Below, in pieces: positions 9,280 through 18,867 of a stretch of DNA of 64,000 bases. Position 1 is the stretch's first letter. Each line of letters begins with the position of its first letter. The position numbers and the translations under genes were made by a program. Below the pieces are notes generated by a model, which saw only the letters and a program-made list of their open reading frames with translations, had not been told where the DNA came from and did no database searches. Source of the DNA: Staphylococcus piscifermentans (lineage in GTDB: Bacteria; Bacillota; Bacilli; Staphylococcales; Staphylococcaceae); the NCBI RefSeq assembly GCF_900186985.1, contig NZ_LT906447.1:2294001-2358000 (forward strand). The letters run 5' to 3'.

Positions 9280-9897
9280 TTAGCTATTTTTCATGATAAT
9301 TGTTTCGAAATTGTTTGCTACAGCTTGGCACTTATCTGCAACATCTTCTAGACTTTCATATATATCTTTAATTTTAATTAATGTAATTGGATCTGTTTCG
9401 CTGTTGAAGATATGTTTAATAGATTGTCTTAAAATACCATCACAGTTTGTTTCAAATTCTTTAATATTGATAGAATGAATACGCATATGCGAAAGTTTCT
9501 TTTCTACTAATAAACCAATTGCCAATTTCATTTCAGCTACAGCTTTTTGAATGTTTTCTACAAATTCAGCCATATACTCATCTGAATACTCAATCGAATA
9601 CATTTCAAACATTGCTGATGTTTCCTCCATTGCATCTAACACGTCATCGATAGCATTACATAAAGATAAAATATCTTCACGTTCGATTGGGGTAATAAAA
9701 GTTTGGTTTAGATCTGAAATCACTTGGTGCATCAATTCATCACCATGCGATTCATAAGTTTTAATGTTATCAGAATAAGCTTTTAAATCTAGGTGAGTAT
9801 TGAAGTCCATTTTTCCGAACTCAATAGCAGCACGGTCTAGATTGAACACCATTTCCTCTAACTTAACCATAAACTTATCCTTTTTCTTATTAAACAT
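9280..9897 (-). CDS. DUF47 (PhoU-like) phosphate transport regulator
   Basis: 205 aa, all-helical, with the DUF47 pattern (FNKKKDKFMVKLEEMVFNLD at the start, LCNAIDDVLDAMEETSAMF in the middle and IYESLEDVADKCQAVANNFE near the end). The acidic helices resemble the metal-binding face of PhoU. I start at the ATG at 9895-9897, which has GGAGG upstream, rather than 20 codons further. It is the first gene of the operon with pit. Confidence 0.88.
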   Translation of the reverse strand: MFNKKKDKFMVKLEEMVFNLDRAAIEFGKMDFNTHLDLKAYSDNIKTYESHGDELMHQVISDLNQTFITPIEREDILSLCNAIDDVLDAMEETSAMFEMYSIEYSDEYMAEFVENIQKAVAEMKLAIGLLVEKKLSHMRIHSINIKEFETNCDGILRQSIKHIFNSETDPITLIKIKDIYESLEDVADKCQAVANNFETIIMKNS

Positions 9898-10306
9898 TGA
9901 AAAATCCTCCATTTTCAGCGATTGCTTCCAATCACATTTCGTAGTTTGAAAATTCATTTTCTGTTATTCTTCAAAAATTTCTAATAAATAGTTTAAAACT
10001 CTATATCATACCCGCGTATGCAAGCAATAAACTAAATTTACCTTCCTAAAAAGAAAATAGCACAAAATTTACATCTCTACAATTATATTTACACAATCTT
10101 AACAATTGAGACATATGTTTTACATTCGCCATCATCTCCCTATTTTTAAAAGGAATGAGCCAAGCATAAAATTGTACTTCCCCCCTTCGATTAACCACTT
10201 TCATAAAGAAGATAATGGTCTCTATATTGCTATATCCTAGCCAAGTACATTTCACACATTAAAAATACGCTGGGAGAACAAAAAATGTTCTCCCAGCGTA
10301 GTAACT
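9898..10306. other. Intergenic region between vraG and the DUF47-pit operon
   Basis: About 410 bases. The end near 10261-10300 is the vraG terminator. The remainder must hold the DUF47-pit promoter; a TTGTAG-N17-TATTTT match can be found on the minus strand near 10050-10080 but is weak. A 69-codon open frame at 10046-10255 has no ribosome binding site and no family resemblance, so I do not call it. Confidence 0.45.
10261..10300 (-). terminator. Terminator of the graRS-vraFG cluster
   Basis: Perfect 15-bp stem TACGCTGGGAGAACA/TGTTCTCCCAGCGTA with a 5-nt loop, followed on the minus strand by TTTTT. It lies just after the vraG stop codon. Confidence 0.88.
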
Positions 10307-12055
10307 TTAAATAGAATGTCTAATTGCACGTTTCATATGTGCGTAAGCAATAATTGCAAAGCATGCGTAAATAATAGTATAGATAGTCATTACTAGAAAT
10401 ATAGGGGTATGATCACTAGAGCCCATTAATTTCAAAAAGGCCCAGGCTGCAAAATAAGCATGTAATAACCCGATGATTAAGGGTAAACCGAAATTAAAGA
10501 TAACCTTTAAAATCAATCCTCGCTTCATATCATCTTGTGTAAATCCTAGTTTACGCAGAATCTTGAAGTTTTCCATTTCATCTTCTGTTTCGTCCATTTG
10601 TTTAATGTAAATAATGCAACCTGCAGCAATTAAGAAAGCAATTCCTAAGAAACTTGAAACAAACAAGAATACGCTGCTGAAACTTCTAAAATCATCAGCG
10701 ATTTCTTTTTTTGTCATATAATCAGGATTGATTTGATGCAATAATTGAGTCGCTTCAGCTTCTTGATGCTTCTCTTTAAAGGTAAAACCATATTGACTCA
10801 CTAAATCACCTTTATCATATGCTGTTTTACTCTTCACTAGCTGATAATCTTCATGGTTTAGAATTAATAATTTTCCACCTCTAAGCGTTTCTTGGCTGAA
10901 TTTAATATTCAAATCTGAAAGCTGTACTTTTACTCGCAACAAAGGTTGTTTTGCTTTATTTTTAAATTGTACATATGAATGGTCATTAATATCGCCTAAT
11001 GTTAAACCTGTACCGTAGGGCTGTACTAACTCTCCTTTGCCTTTAGTAATATGTGCGCCTTCAACATATTGCTTTTTCTGAATTGTAGCATCATAGGGTG
11101 ATGATAAATTGATTTGTACATGTTCACTTTTCAAAGTGATTGCACTGAAACATAATACAGTTACAGTAATCGCTGAAATTACCGCAATAATCGTTAATGA
11201 TAAGGCATTCTTTTTCATGCGATGCATAATTGAAGAAGTGAAGATGACGTCATTGATACCGATATTTCCATTTTTTCGCTTTTTCAGTATCTTAAAAAAT
11301 AAAGATACAGTACTGCGGAAGAAGAAATAAGCACCTAGTACCGTTAAAAAGAGTATTAAAAACGGTATTACAGGAATAACGTATAACTTAACATTCAAAG
11401 CACAATAGTAACCTGTGACAATCATTAACACGCCAATAATTCCGAAGATAGTTTCGGCTTTAGTTATTTTATTCTCTTTAACGTCAGTAGTTTGACGTGT
11501 TCGAATCAACATTAAGATAGAACGTCTCTTAATGAAAAGAGCATTTTTCAGAATAATTAAAGCATAAGCAAGTATCAGCATTAAAACTGTAGCAATTAAT
11601 GCTTTAAAACTAAATGTCAGGTGGATGCTTTCTTGTATGTGCATGAGCTTCAACACGATTAACAATAACAGACGTGATCCGAGGAATCCGCCTATAATTC
11701 CTACAATGCCAGTCATTAAGAAAATCACAACTTGTTCCAGCATCAACATACGGACAATATTCGATCGTGTTAAACCGATTAATTGGTAAAGTCCCAATTC
11801 ATTTACCCGTTGTTTAATAAAAAGCTGATTGACATACATCAGAATAATCACGATGATGATGAAAAGAAAAATACTTCCGACGTTCGCACCTTCGCGTATA
11901 ATTTTAGCTGAGTCTTCGTTATTAATACTCTTTGCATACTTTAAAGTTACAAAGCTGAAATACAATGCAATACTAATAATTAAGGAAAATAAATATAAGC
12001 CATAATGTCTTAAGTTTTGCTTTAAATTCTTTAATACGATATGTCTAAATGTCAT
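10307..12055 (-). CDS. vraG: VraG, permease of the bacitracin/peptide-detoxifying ABC transporter
   Basis: 582 aa of the BceB/FtsX class: one N-terminal membrane segment (residues ~17-35), groups of FtsX-type helices (with [20 protein letters not shown] as the cytoplasmic motif), a large extracellular region (~310-460) and three C-terminal helices with [18 protein letters not shown]. With VraF it senses or removes cationic antimicrobial peptides and passes the signal to GraS. It overlaps vraF by 11 bases. S. aureus VraG is about 629 aa, so this one is some 45 residues shorter, probably in the extracellular loop that determines peptide specificity. Confidence 0.9.
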   Translation of the reverse strand: MTFRHIVLKNLKQNLRHYGLYLFSLIISIALYFSFVTLKYAKSINNEDSAKIIREGANVGSIFLFIIIVIILMYVNQLFIKQRVNELGLYQLIGLTRSNIVRMLMLEQVVIFLMTGIVGIIGGFLGSRLLLLIVLKLMHIQESIHLTFSFKALIATVLMLILAYALIILKNALFIKRRSILMLIRTRQTTDVKENKITKAETIFGIIGVLMIVTGYYCALNVKLYVIPVIPFLILFLTVLGAYFFFRSTVSLFFKILKKRKNGNIGINDVIFTSSIMHRMKKNALSLTIIAVISAITVTVLCFSAITLKSEHVQINLSSPYDATIQKKQYVEGAHITKGKGELVQPYGTGLTLGDINDHSYVQFKNKAKQPLLRVKVQLSDLNIKFSQETLRGGKLLILNHEDYQLVKSKTAYDKGDLVSQYGFTFKEKHQEAEATQLLHQINPDYMTKKEIADDFRSFSSVFLFVSSFLGIAFLIAAGCIIYIKQMDETEDEMENFKILRKLGFTQDDMKRGLILKVIFNFGLPLIIGLLHAYFAAWAFLKLMGSSDHTPIFLVMTIYTIIYACFAIIAYAHMKRAIRHSI

Positions 12056-12806
12056 ACTCTACACCGCCCAAGACGCTTTGTGCTTGAATGACTTCTTTAT
12101 AAAAGGCTTGTTTATCCTGATCGCCTTGGTAGAGTTCTGAATAAATCTGACCATCTTTCAACATAATAATACGATTAGAATAACTAGCGGCGGCGGGATC
12201 ATGCGTTACCATTAAAATGGTAGACTCAAAACGTTCATTCATCGCCTTCAAACGTCTCAATAAATCTTGCGCACTTTTAGAATCTAAGGCGCCTGTAGGT
12301 TCATCTGCAAAGATGATGGAAGGCCGCGTAATAAAAGCTCGCGCAGCTGATACACGTTGTTTCTGACCTCCTGAAATTTCAGATGGATATTTATCTGCCA
12401 GTTCTGAAATACCTAAAGCCTCAGTGACTTCTTCAAAGTATTTTTCCGCTTCATTTTTCTCCAAATTTTGTATCGACAACGGCAACATAATGTTTTCTTT
12501 CACTGTCAATGTATTCAACAAATTATAGTCCTGAAAAATAAAGCCGATTTCGCGCTTACGTACTTCAGAAAGTTGTTTATTCGTCAAATCTTGCAGTTGA
12601 TGACCATTCAGTTCTACTGATCCTTGTGTGACATAATCAATTGAACTTAACATGTTTAACAATGTCGTCTTTCCTGAACCAGAGGGTCCCATGATAGAAA
12701 TGAATTCACCTTTCTCAACTTTGAAAGACAAGCCCTTCAGCACTTCTTGAGCGACGTGTTTATTTCCAAATACTTTGGTGAGATTAGATACTGTAAGAAT
12801 TGCCAC
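12045..12806 (-). CDS. vraF: VraF, ATPase of the peptide-sensing ABC transporter
   Basis: 253 aa, equal to S. aureus VraF. Walker [16 protein letters not shown]-loop FIFQDYNLL, signature [17 protein letters not shown], Walker [13 protein letters not shown] and the H-loop VTHDPAAA are all intact. The start is GTG (12804-12806) with AAAGGAG upstream. It lies downstream of graS with a ~97-bp gap holding an inverted repeat, so it may also be transcribed from its own GraR-controlled promoter, as in S. aureus. Confidence 0.93.
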   Translation of the reverse strand: MAILTVSNLTKVFGNKHVAQEVLKGLSFKVEKGEFISIMGPSGSGKTTLLNMLSSIDYVTQGSVELNGHQLQDLTNKQLSEVRKREIGFIFQDYNLLNTLTVKENIMLPLSIQNLEKNEAEKYFEEVTEALGISELADKYPSEISGGQKQRVSAARAFITRPSIIFADEPTGALDSKSAQDLLRRLKAMNERFESTILMVTHDPAAASYSNRIIMLKDGQIYSELYQGDQDKQAFYKEVIQAQSVLGGVEYDI

Positions 12807-12871
12807 TTCAATTCCACTCCTTTTGGTAATGATTTATACCTCTAGTTTATGCAATTCATTCAGCAAGGTCG

Positions 12872-12889
12872 TTTGTTTGAACTAACAAA
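12872..12889. promoter_or_regulatory. Inverted repeat upstream of vraF, possible GraR operator
   Basis: TTTGTT-TGAAC-TAACAAA is an imperfect palindrome in the graS-vraF gap. The GraR operator reported in S. aureus is built from ACAAA and TTTGT arms; here the arms are in the opposite order, so the match is suggestive only. Confidence 0.35.
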
Positions 12890-12903
12890 TCAGACTTTTA
12901 AAA

Positions 12904-13941
12904 TTACAAATTTGTCACTTCAGCTTTCCGGGCCACGATTTCATTTTGTTTAGGAAAAGTTAAATGCACTTTAGTGCCCTCATCGACTACAGATTCAATT
13001 TCTACTGTTATCCCTAGATTGCGTTTAATTTGGTCCACTAAATAAAGTCCAATGCCTGAAGAAGTAGTCTCACTTCGATGGCCTGTAGACGTAAAGCCGC
13101 GATCGAAAATCCGAGGCAAGTCTTTAGCAGGTATTCCTCTACCTTTGTCACTAATCTCAAGATGGATATGGTTGTCGCGAGAAAAGGCTCTGATCGTAAT
13201 ATCTTCGCCTTCAGGACTATATTTTACTGCGTTAGTGATAAGTTGACGCAACAACATTTTGCACCACTTCTTGTCAGATAGAACTTCATAATCCTCCCCA
13301 AATTCCATATCAAAACCAATACCCTTTTGTTGACTAATGTGTCGGGTAAGTTGAACTTCTTCTATAACCATCCGTTTTAAAGAAATTCTTTCAAAATAAG
13401 CATCTTGCCCTTTTGAATCTAATCTCACTAAATAAAGTTGATTATCAAGCATAGAATTCAAACGTGACCATTCAAATAATAATTCACTTCTTTTTTCTTT
13501 ATCTGGTTCTTTTTCTACAAGCAACTTCATTGCCGTTAAAGGCGTTTTCATTTCATGTACAAAGTGGGTCAAGCTCTGTTCTTGTTCCTTTAAAGTAACA
13601 GCTTGCTTCGAGACGATTTTCTTTTGGCGCGTTATTTGTGCATACAAATACTTTAAGACTTCTCTTTCCATTGGAGTATTTGCCGCTTCTTTATGCTTCA
13701 GCTCTTCGACTTCGCGCATTTCCGATAACTTTTTCAAAAAAGCAGTTTCTCGTAAATAAGCAAAAAAGAGAAAGACCACAATAATCATCAAATTAAATAA
13801 AGCTACGTAACTGACGGCACCAACAGACAAATCTGGATCTAAATAGCTGAAAATCAACAAGACCACTTGTAGTCCTAAGAGCAGTAATATCCAGTTAATA
13901 CGGGAGACGAGGAAATCCCTTGTACATTTAAACCATATCAT
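12904..13941 (-). CDS. graS: GraS, intramembrane-sensing histidine kinase
   Basis: 345 aa (S. aureus about 346). Two N-terminal membrane segments (residues ~16-33 and ~43-62) flank a very short outside loop, YLDPDLSVGA, whose Asp residues correspond to the acidic peptide-sensing loop of GraS. The dimerization and phosphoacceptor box has His in FVHEMKTPLTAMKLL, and the ATPase has N (LITNAVKYS), G1 (DKGRGIP) and G2 (TSSGIGLYLV) boxes. It senses cationic peptides together with VraFG. It overlaps graR by 14 bases. Confidence 0.93.
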   Translation of the reverse strand: MIWFKCTRDFLVSRINWILLLLGLQVVLLIFSYLDPDLSVGAVSYVALFNLMIIVVFLFFAYLRETAFLKKLSEMREVEELKHKEAANTPMEREVLKYLYAQITRQKKIVSKQAVTLKEQEQSLTHFVHEMKTPLTAMKLLVEKEPDKEKRSELLFEWSRLNSMLDNQLYLVRLDSKGQDAYFERISLKRMVIEEVQLTRHISQQKGIGFDMEFGEDYEVLSDKKWCKMLLRQLITNAVKYSPEGEDITIRAFSRDNHIHLEISDKGRGIPAKDLPRIFDRGFTSTGHRSETTSSGIGLYLVDQIKRNLGITVEIESVVDEGTKVHLTFPKQNEIVARKAEVTNL

Positions 13942-14608
13942 TGGCTATATATCCTTTACCTACGCGTGTTTCAATTGCTTTATCCAAGCCGAAATCTGCA
14001 AGTTTTTTACGTAAGCGGTTAATATTAACTGTTAAAGTATTGTCGCTCACAAAGGCCTCGTCATCCCACAAAGCAGTAATAAGCTCATCACGACTGACCG
14101 TTTCATTTCGATGCTTTAATAAAATTTCGAGTATCAGCATTTCTGTTTTAGATAAATGAATTTCTGCACCTTCGCGTTCTAAAACACCTTTTGCTAAATC
14201 AACTTGAATGCTGCCCCAGGTCATATTGCGCTGTTCTTCTAAGTTGAATTGGTAAACTCTTCGGTAAACTGCTTTTAACTTAGCGATTAGTACATTGGTA
14301 TAAAAAGGTTTCTGAATAAAGTCATCAGCCCCTAATTCCATACTCATTACTTGATCCATTGGATTGTCCCGTGCAGATAAGAATAAAATCGGTACATTCG
14401 ATTCACGACGAATTTGTCGGCACCAATAAAAACCATCATATTTCGGCAATTCGACATCCATAATAATAATCTCAGGATTTTTTTGTTCAGCTTCTGATGA
14501 AACATTGCCAAAGTCCTCTACTCCTTCAACATGCAAATCCCAATGTTCTAATTCTTTCTTTAGTTGTTTAAATAAAGTTTTATCATCTTCTACAAGCAGT
14601 ATTTTCAT
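13928..14608 (-). CDS. graR: GraR, OmpR-family response regulator
   Basis: 226 aa. The receiver domain (1-~115) has the acidic pair (VEDD), phosphoacceptor Asp in IIIMDVELPKYDG and Lys in DDFIQKPF. The winged helix (130-226) ends in NINRLRKKLADFGL and TRVGKGYIA. In S. aureus GraR activates dlt, mprF and vraFG for resistance to cationic peptides. S. aureus has graX directly upstream; here the next gene is a divergent GNAT, so GraX is not encoded beside the system. Confidence 0.92.
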   Translation of the reverse strand: MKILLVEDDKTLFKQLKKELEHWDLHVEGVEDFGNVSSEAEQKNPEIIIMDVELPKYDGFYWCRQIRRESNVPILFLSARDNPMDQVMSMELGADDFIQKPFYTNVLIAKLKAVYRRVYQFNLEEQRNMTWGSIQVDLAKGVLEREGAEIHLSKTEMLILEILLKHRNETVSRDELITALWDDEAFVSDNTLTVNINRLRKKLADFGLDKAIETRVGKGYIANDMV

Positions 14609-14817
14609 TTTTTATCACCTTTCTGATTAATGTTTCAAGAATATTTCAGAATGATTTCATTTACATTTCAATGTTTTTCTTCTAAACTAGAAATTGTGCT
14701 TTTCATCAATTTTTTGTTTTTGTAAAAAAATAGAGTAGAATTAAACTAAAATAATGCTAAATATACCGAGATAGTGTACACTCAGTGTAATACTATCTTA
14801 TAAATTGGAGGGTGTCT

Positions 14818-15324
14818 ATGGAACATTCGATTCGAGAAATAAGTATTAACGATGCAGATGACTATATCAAATTGATAAAAGATATCTATGATGAATCTGA
14901 TTATATGTTGTATAGTCCTGGTGAATATGTCCCATCACTTTCAAGTGTCTTAAAAAATCTTGAGCATTTTATCACTTCTCCATCTAATACTATTTACGTC
15001 GCAGAAATTGATGGTATGCTAATTGGGTTCGCAATCGTTTCTTCACGCAAATATGAACGCACACAGCACGAAACACGCGTGCGTATCGGCATCCGTGAAC
15101 ATTACCGCAATAAAGGTGTCGGACACTCATTGCTGAATGCCGTTGATGCATGGGCTTTAAATCACGGTATCCGACGACTAGAAGCATTGGTGGTTCCTCA
15201 GAACGACCATGCAGTAGAACTGTTCAAATCAGCGAACTATCAAGTTGAAGGCGAAATGCGCGATAAACTTAAAATCGACAATCAATATTATAACGAATAT
15301 GTAATGGCAAAGTTATTACGTTAA
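14818..15324 (+). CDS. GNAT-family N-acetyltransferase
   Basis: 168 aa. GGAGG at 14807-14811 points to the ATG at 14818; the GTG two codons upstream overlaps the ribosome binding site. The GNAT core is clear: beta-strand GFAIVSSRKY, acetyl-CoA pyrophosphate loop IREHYRNKGVGHSLLNAV and LEALVVPQNDHAVELFKSANY. It resembles RimI-like enzymes, but the acceptor is unknown. It is divergent from graR and ends toward the shared hairpin at 15541-15575. Confidence 0.85.
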   Translation: MEHSIREISINDADDYIKLIKDIYDESDYMLYSPGEYVPSLSSVLKNLEHFITSPSNTIYVAEIDGMLIGFAIVSSRKYERTQHETRVRIGIREHYRNKGVGHSLLNAVDAWALNHGIRRLEALVVPQNDHAVELFKSANYQVEGEMRDKLKIDNQYYNEYVMAKLLR

Positions 15325-15540
15325 ATCTATTGAATTTTCAAGGTCCTGGTCCATTTGTGGTGAATGGTACGAGGATCTTTTTCTATTTTTTTAAAATTAA
15401 GAACGGATGACATAAGTTTGAATTATTTCATTGTTTCACTCCGAATCGACCGTTTCAATCGATAATCTGTACATCAGTTTTTCTGATACCCATATTCCCT
15501 CTTGCACGATTCTTATTCTGACAGCCACACTCCATAAATG

Positions 15541-15575
15541 AAGGGCCTAAGACATTCATCTATGTCCCGGCCCTT
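15541..15575. terminator. Hairpin between converging GNAT and esterase genes
   Basis: AAGGGCC/GGCCCTT with an inner GACA/TGTC helix. No long U-run follows on either strand, but its position between two converging genes and its likeness to other terminators here suggest a shared terminator. Confidence 0.5.
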
Positions 15576-15582
15576 ATTGTAA

Positions 15583-16605
15583 TTAGAATGGATTTAATTG
15601 AATCGGTTCAAATTGCTCATTTTGTTTCTTAATATTTGTTGAGCTCGTATTACGACTTAGGAAATGTTGCACAGCTGCTAAATTCTCTTTAGATTCCGGT
15701 TTGTCCAAATGGAATTGATATTGGTGATGCAGATGATGTGTCCCATCGAAGAAGAAAGTATCTGTCGGTATATCATGTTGTTTTAAAACATCTGCAAATT
15801 CAACATTTTGACTAGCAAACGGATCAGCATCCCCTACAGATAAGAATGTTGGCGGATATTGACTGGTAACATGCTCAACTGTAGACATCTCAGATAAGTT
15901 CTTAAATTCTGATTCCCAATGTGACGTGCCTGTATAACTGCGCATAAATAATTGAATACGTGGAAACTCAGTTTTTTTAACCGTATTCATATTGTAAAAG
16001 CCTCCGAAGAAAATAGCAGCCCGAATATCTTTTGGTTTAAACTGTTGTTTAAAGTCCATTGAACTACGCAATGACTTATCTGTCTGTATTGCTGTATATT
16101 GACTGGAAAGCTGAGCTCCAGCTGAATCGCCGCCAAATACAACTTGATTAAAATCAATCGGTAATTCATGTCTGTTCTTTTTAATAAAAGAAACAGCTTG
16201 GTCCATTTGTATTAAGGGTGTCGGATATTTATACTCTGGTGCGAGTGCATAATTGACGTTCACTACAATATAACCTTGTTCCGCAATTTTAGATAACAAT
16301 GGATTCTTATATTGCTTATCTCCAGCTATGAATCCGCCACCATGCATCCAAAAAATGACAGGTAATTTAACATCTTTATCTAACTCTGCAGGTGTAATAA
16401 TATCTAATTGACTCTTAGGAAAAGTCTTACCGTATGTAATATTATTAAAGATTTTTACATTTCGGTTATTCAATTGTACTTTTTCTTTCATATCTTGTGT
16501 ATGACGATAATCAAAGTATTTTTTTATACTGATGCCCGCTGCAATACAAAGAACGATAACTATGATTGTACTCCATACAAGCCAGCGTTTTTTGCGCTTG
16601 CTCAT
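15583..16605 (-). CDS. Membrane-anchored alpha/beta hydrolase (HSL/BD-FAE-type esterase)
   Basis: 340 aa from the ATG at 16603-16605; an in-frame ATG 11 codons upstream has a poorer ribosome binding site. One N-terminal membrane helix (residues ~10-28, WLVWSTIIVIVLCIAAGI) anchors an outward-facing hydrolase. The oxyanion motif MHGGGF, nucleophile elbow GGDSAGA, the Asp in GDADPFAS and the His region DGTHHLHHQY form the usual Ser-Asp-His set of the hormone-sensitive-lipase branch. S. aureus has a lipase-like gene at a similar position. The substrate is unknown, probably short-chain esters. Confidence 0.83.
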   Translation of the reverse strand: MSKRKKRWLVWSTIIVIVLCIAAGISIKKYFDYRHTQDMKEKVQLNNRNVKIFNNITYGKTFPKSQLDIITPAELDKDVKLPVIFWMHGGGFIAGDKQYKNPLLSKIAEQGYIVVNVNYALAPEYKYPTPLIQMDQAVSFIKKNRHELPIDFNQVVFGGDSAGAQLSSQYTAIQTDKSLRSSMDFKQQFKPKDIRAAIFFGGFYNMNTVKKTEFPRIQLFMRSYTGTSHWESEFKNLSEMSTVEHVTSQYPPTFLSVGDADPFASQNVEFADVLKQHDIPTDTFFFDGTHHLHHQYQFHLDKPESKENLAAVQHFLSRNTSSTNIKKQNEQFEPIQLNPF

Positions 16606-16705
16606 GCCACCAAGTCCTCTCTCTGTCGTTTGTCGCATTATTATAATTTGCCTTTATTGTACTGTATATGACTTTATTTCTCAAAGTGTGCACTCACCAT
16701 ATACA

Positions 16706-16736
16706 GAAAAAGCGCAGCACTTAATGCGCTACGCTT
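16706..16736 (-). terminator. Terminator of the first ykvI-like gene
   Basis: On the minus strand AAGCGTAGC pairs fully with GCTGCGCTT (one G-U), 9-nt loop, followed by TTTTTCTG. Confidence 0.72.
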
Positions 16737-16828
16737 GCTTTTAGAATTTCATTCAACTGTATCTGACAGTTGCTTGACCTTTTTTATAAATAATTTGCTA
16801 TATCTAGTAACTTAACACAATTGACTTA

Positions 16829-17896
16829 TTACGCAATGTGCTCTTTGTTTGCTTTCTTACGTTTAAAGTATTTAACCAATACTGCAACTACGATTAACAA
16901 TCCTACATAACCCATTGCTGGATATAAGAAGTTAATTAAGCTTGAGAATCCAACAAAGCTGAGTCCGTATGCAACCAGCATCATAATGATAATTAAGATA
17001 TGATACTTTTTGCTGTAAGGTGTTGTAAATCGTGCTGCGAAAGAATAGAGCAATCCTAAAATTGTGTTATACATTACAGCTAACATTACAATTGATAATA
17101 AGATAGTAACAATTGGGTGAATACCGTGTGCTAATGTAAGCGTCGGAATTGCCGCATCTTTGATTGCTGGATATTCTGTTTGCAGTGCGAATGTAATTAA
17201 AGCGAGCAAGATGGTATAAACCACGCCGCCGAATAACGCGCCTGCACCTGATACTTTACGTCGGCTGGCATCACCGCCAATAGCCACAATCGTACTGAAA
17301 CCGACTGCAAATGCTAAACCGCCGTAAATTGTACCTCTCCAAATCCCTTTAACCGGATTAGCGTCCGGTACTACTGAGTTAATTTGTGAGATTGGCACTT
17401 GACCTTTTACTAAGTACACGCCAGCAATTATAATCACTAAAACAATTAAGAATGGTGTAACCACACCAAGTGCGCGTACAATTTTGTTAAAGTCCATTAA
17501 TAATGTAATGTAGATTGCAATTACCATGATTAATGAACCTAACCAGGTTGGAATACCATAACTTTCATGGAATGCAGATCCAGCCCCTGCAATCATTGTG
17601 ACAGAAATTCCAAATAAGAAAAAGACGAGTATATAGTCGATGATGCGTCCAAATTGCTTCCCGAATATATACGAAAGTGTCGATTCGTGGTTTTCTGCAT
17701 CGAAAGCTGTCCCAATTTTTGCTACCTGTCTTCCGATGAATCCTAAAATTAAACCTGCTATTAATACACCAATGTATGCATATAATCCATAATCTGTGAA
17801 AAATTGCATAACTTCTTGGCCTGTTGAGAAACCTGCGCCGACGACTACACCGACATAGGCAAAGCCAATTTTTACAGTTTCTTTATTAAACGTCAT
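16829..17896 (-). CDS. YkvI-family membrane transporter (copy 1)
   Basis: 355 aa with about ten membrane helices. It begins with the family motif (VGAGFSTGQEVMQFFTDYG), a broken first helix as in LeuT-fold transporters, and continues with GTAFDAENHESTLSYIFGK and GGLAFAVGFSTIVAIGGDAS. The substrate of YkvI proteins is not established; they are related to amino-acid/cation symporters. A second, clearly homologous copy lies at 34557-35648 next to an amino-acid epimerase-like gene. This copy stands alone and has its own terminator. Confidence 0.8.
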   Translation of the reverse strand: MTFNKETVKIGFAYVGVVVGAGFSTGQEVMQFFTDYGLYAYIGVLIAGLILGFIGRQVAKIGTAFDAENHESTLSYIFGKQFGRIIDYILVFFLFGISVTMIAGAGSAFHESYGIPTWLGSLIMVIAIYITLLMDFNKIVRALGVVTPFLIVLVIIIAGVYLVKGQVPISQINSVVPDANPVKGIWRGTIYGGLAFAVGFSTIVAIGGDASRRKVSGAGALFGGVVYTILLALITFALQTEYPAIKDAAIPTLTLAHGIHPIVTILLSIVMLAVMYNTILGLLYSFAARFTTPYSKKYHILIIIMMLVAYGLSFVGFSSLINFLYPAMGYVGLLIVVAVLVKYFKRKKANKEHIA

Positions 17897-18249
17897 GATA
17901 ACGTATAATACCTCCTCGTGTAATTAAACAATGCTTGCCAACGATTATACTTACTATCCATAGCGTTTTCTGTCTTTTTAAAGGTCATGAATTTTTCCAT
18001 GAAAAGTATATAGTAACAAGAAACTACCTTGTTGCGCAACATGCGCTTTGTATAAACGACTCAATACATCATTAAGTTACCCTCAATATAATAACACTAC
18101 TCATAAAAAATACCGAGGTCATCCATTAGTAAAACTGAAGGATAAATTAATGCTGTATCTACCCTGCCCCCTCCCGCAAAACAAGGGCTCGGACAAAATA
18201 ATGTCCCAGCCCCTGTTGTTTTTGTAAAATTATTCATTTAAGATACTTA
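17897..18249. other. Intergenic region upstream of the ykvI-like gene
   Basis: About 350 bases. The part near 18175-18220 is a terminator-like hairpin for the 18250 gene; the rest is the promoter side of the transporter gene. No open frame with a ribosome binding site is seen. Confidence 0.45.
18175..18217 (-). terminator. Terminator-like hairpin after the 166-aa gene
   Basis: Minus strand AACAGGGGCTGGGAC pairs with GTCCGAGCCCTTGTT apart from one mismatch, then TTTTG. The tail is short. Confidence 0.55.
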
Positions 18250-18750
18250 TTATTTTGCATCACGATTTTGATTTAATTCATCAATGCTGACTACTACATT
18301 ATCCATGCGTTTCGCTGTTTGTTTAAGAATATTACGTGCTACGTTGTTATTTGGATCTAATTTAAGAATTTGTTTAGAAATATCGAAAGCTTTCTTATCT
18401 GAAATAACAGGTTCAGGAATAGCGTGGAGTAATAACATTTGCAATAAGCTCTTCACTTCTTTGCCCTCAGTGAGTTTTATGGAAGATTCAGCATGGTAAT
18501 AAGCAGAATCAAGTGCGCCTTCAACTTCACTGAGTGGATAAACCAACAGCAGGAAAGCTAAATCATGCAATTCAGAAGTTTCGCCTTCTTTCATCATGTC
18601 TAAAATGCATGTATAAAACATGACACTTTCGACATCATGTGCACTTGAAATATAAGCTTCTTCAAATTCCATAAAATCTGATTCGGACATTAATTGTTTG
18701 ACTGATTCAAATTCGCCGTTTAAGACATGTCGCTTTATTAAATCTTGCAT
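18250..18750 (-). CDS. Conserved hypothetical helical protein, possibly TPR-like
   Basis: 166 aa, mostly predicted helix, with no signal peptide or membrane segment. The N-terminus (IKRHVLNGEFESVKQLMSES) and the later AFDISKQILKLDPNNNVARN resemble tetratricopeptide helices, the latter with the usual LDPNN turn. I do not recognise the family and cannot give a function. Good coding character, a ribosome binding site (GGAGGACATTGCC before the ATG) and a hairpin downstream support a real gene. It stands alone downstream of fhuCBG, in the same direction, with a ~117-bp gap. Confidence 0.65.
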   Translation of the reverse strand: MQDLIKRHVLNGEFESVKQLMSESDFMEFEEAYISSAHDVESVMFYTCILDMMKEGETSELHDLAFLLLVYPLSEVEGALDSAYYHAESSIKLTEGKEVKSLLQMLLLHAIPEPVISDKKAFDISKQILKLDPNNNVARNILKQTAKRMDNVVVSIDELNQNRDAK

Positions 18751-18867
18751 GGCAATGTCCTCCTATATTTGAACAGATTTTATTTGCAATTACTGTTATT
18801 CTACCACAATCTTTCCCAATTAACATTAATAACCTTAAAGGCCCCAATATATTTTTACCTATTTAAA

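Noticed and set aside
10046..10255. A 69-codon frame upstream of the DUF47 gene
   Set aside because: No ribosome binding site, unusual composition (Met/Cys/Trp/Arg rich) and no recognisable pattern.
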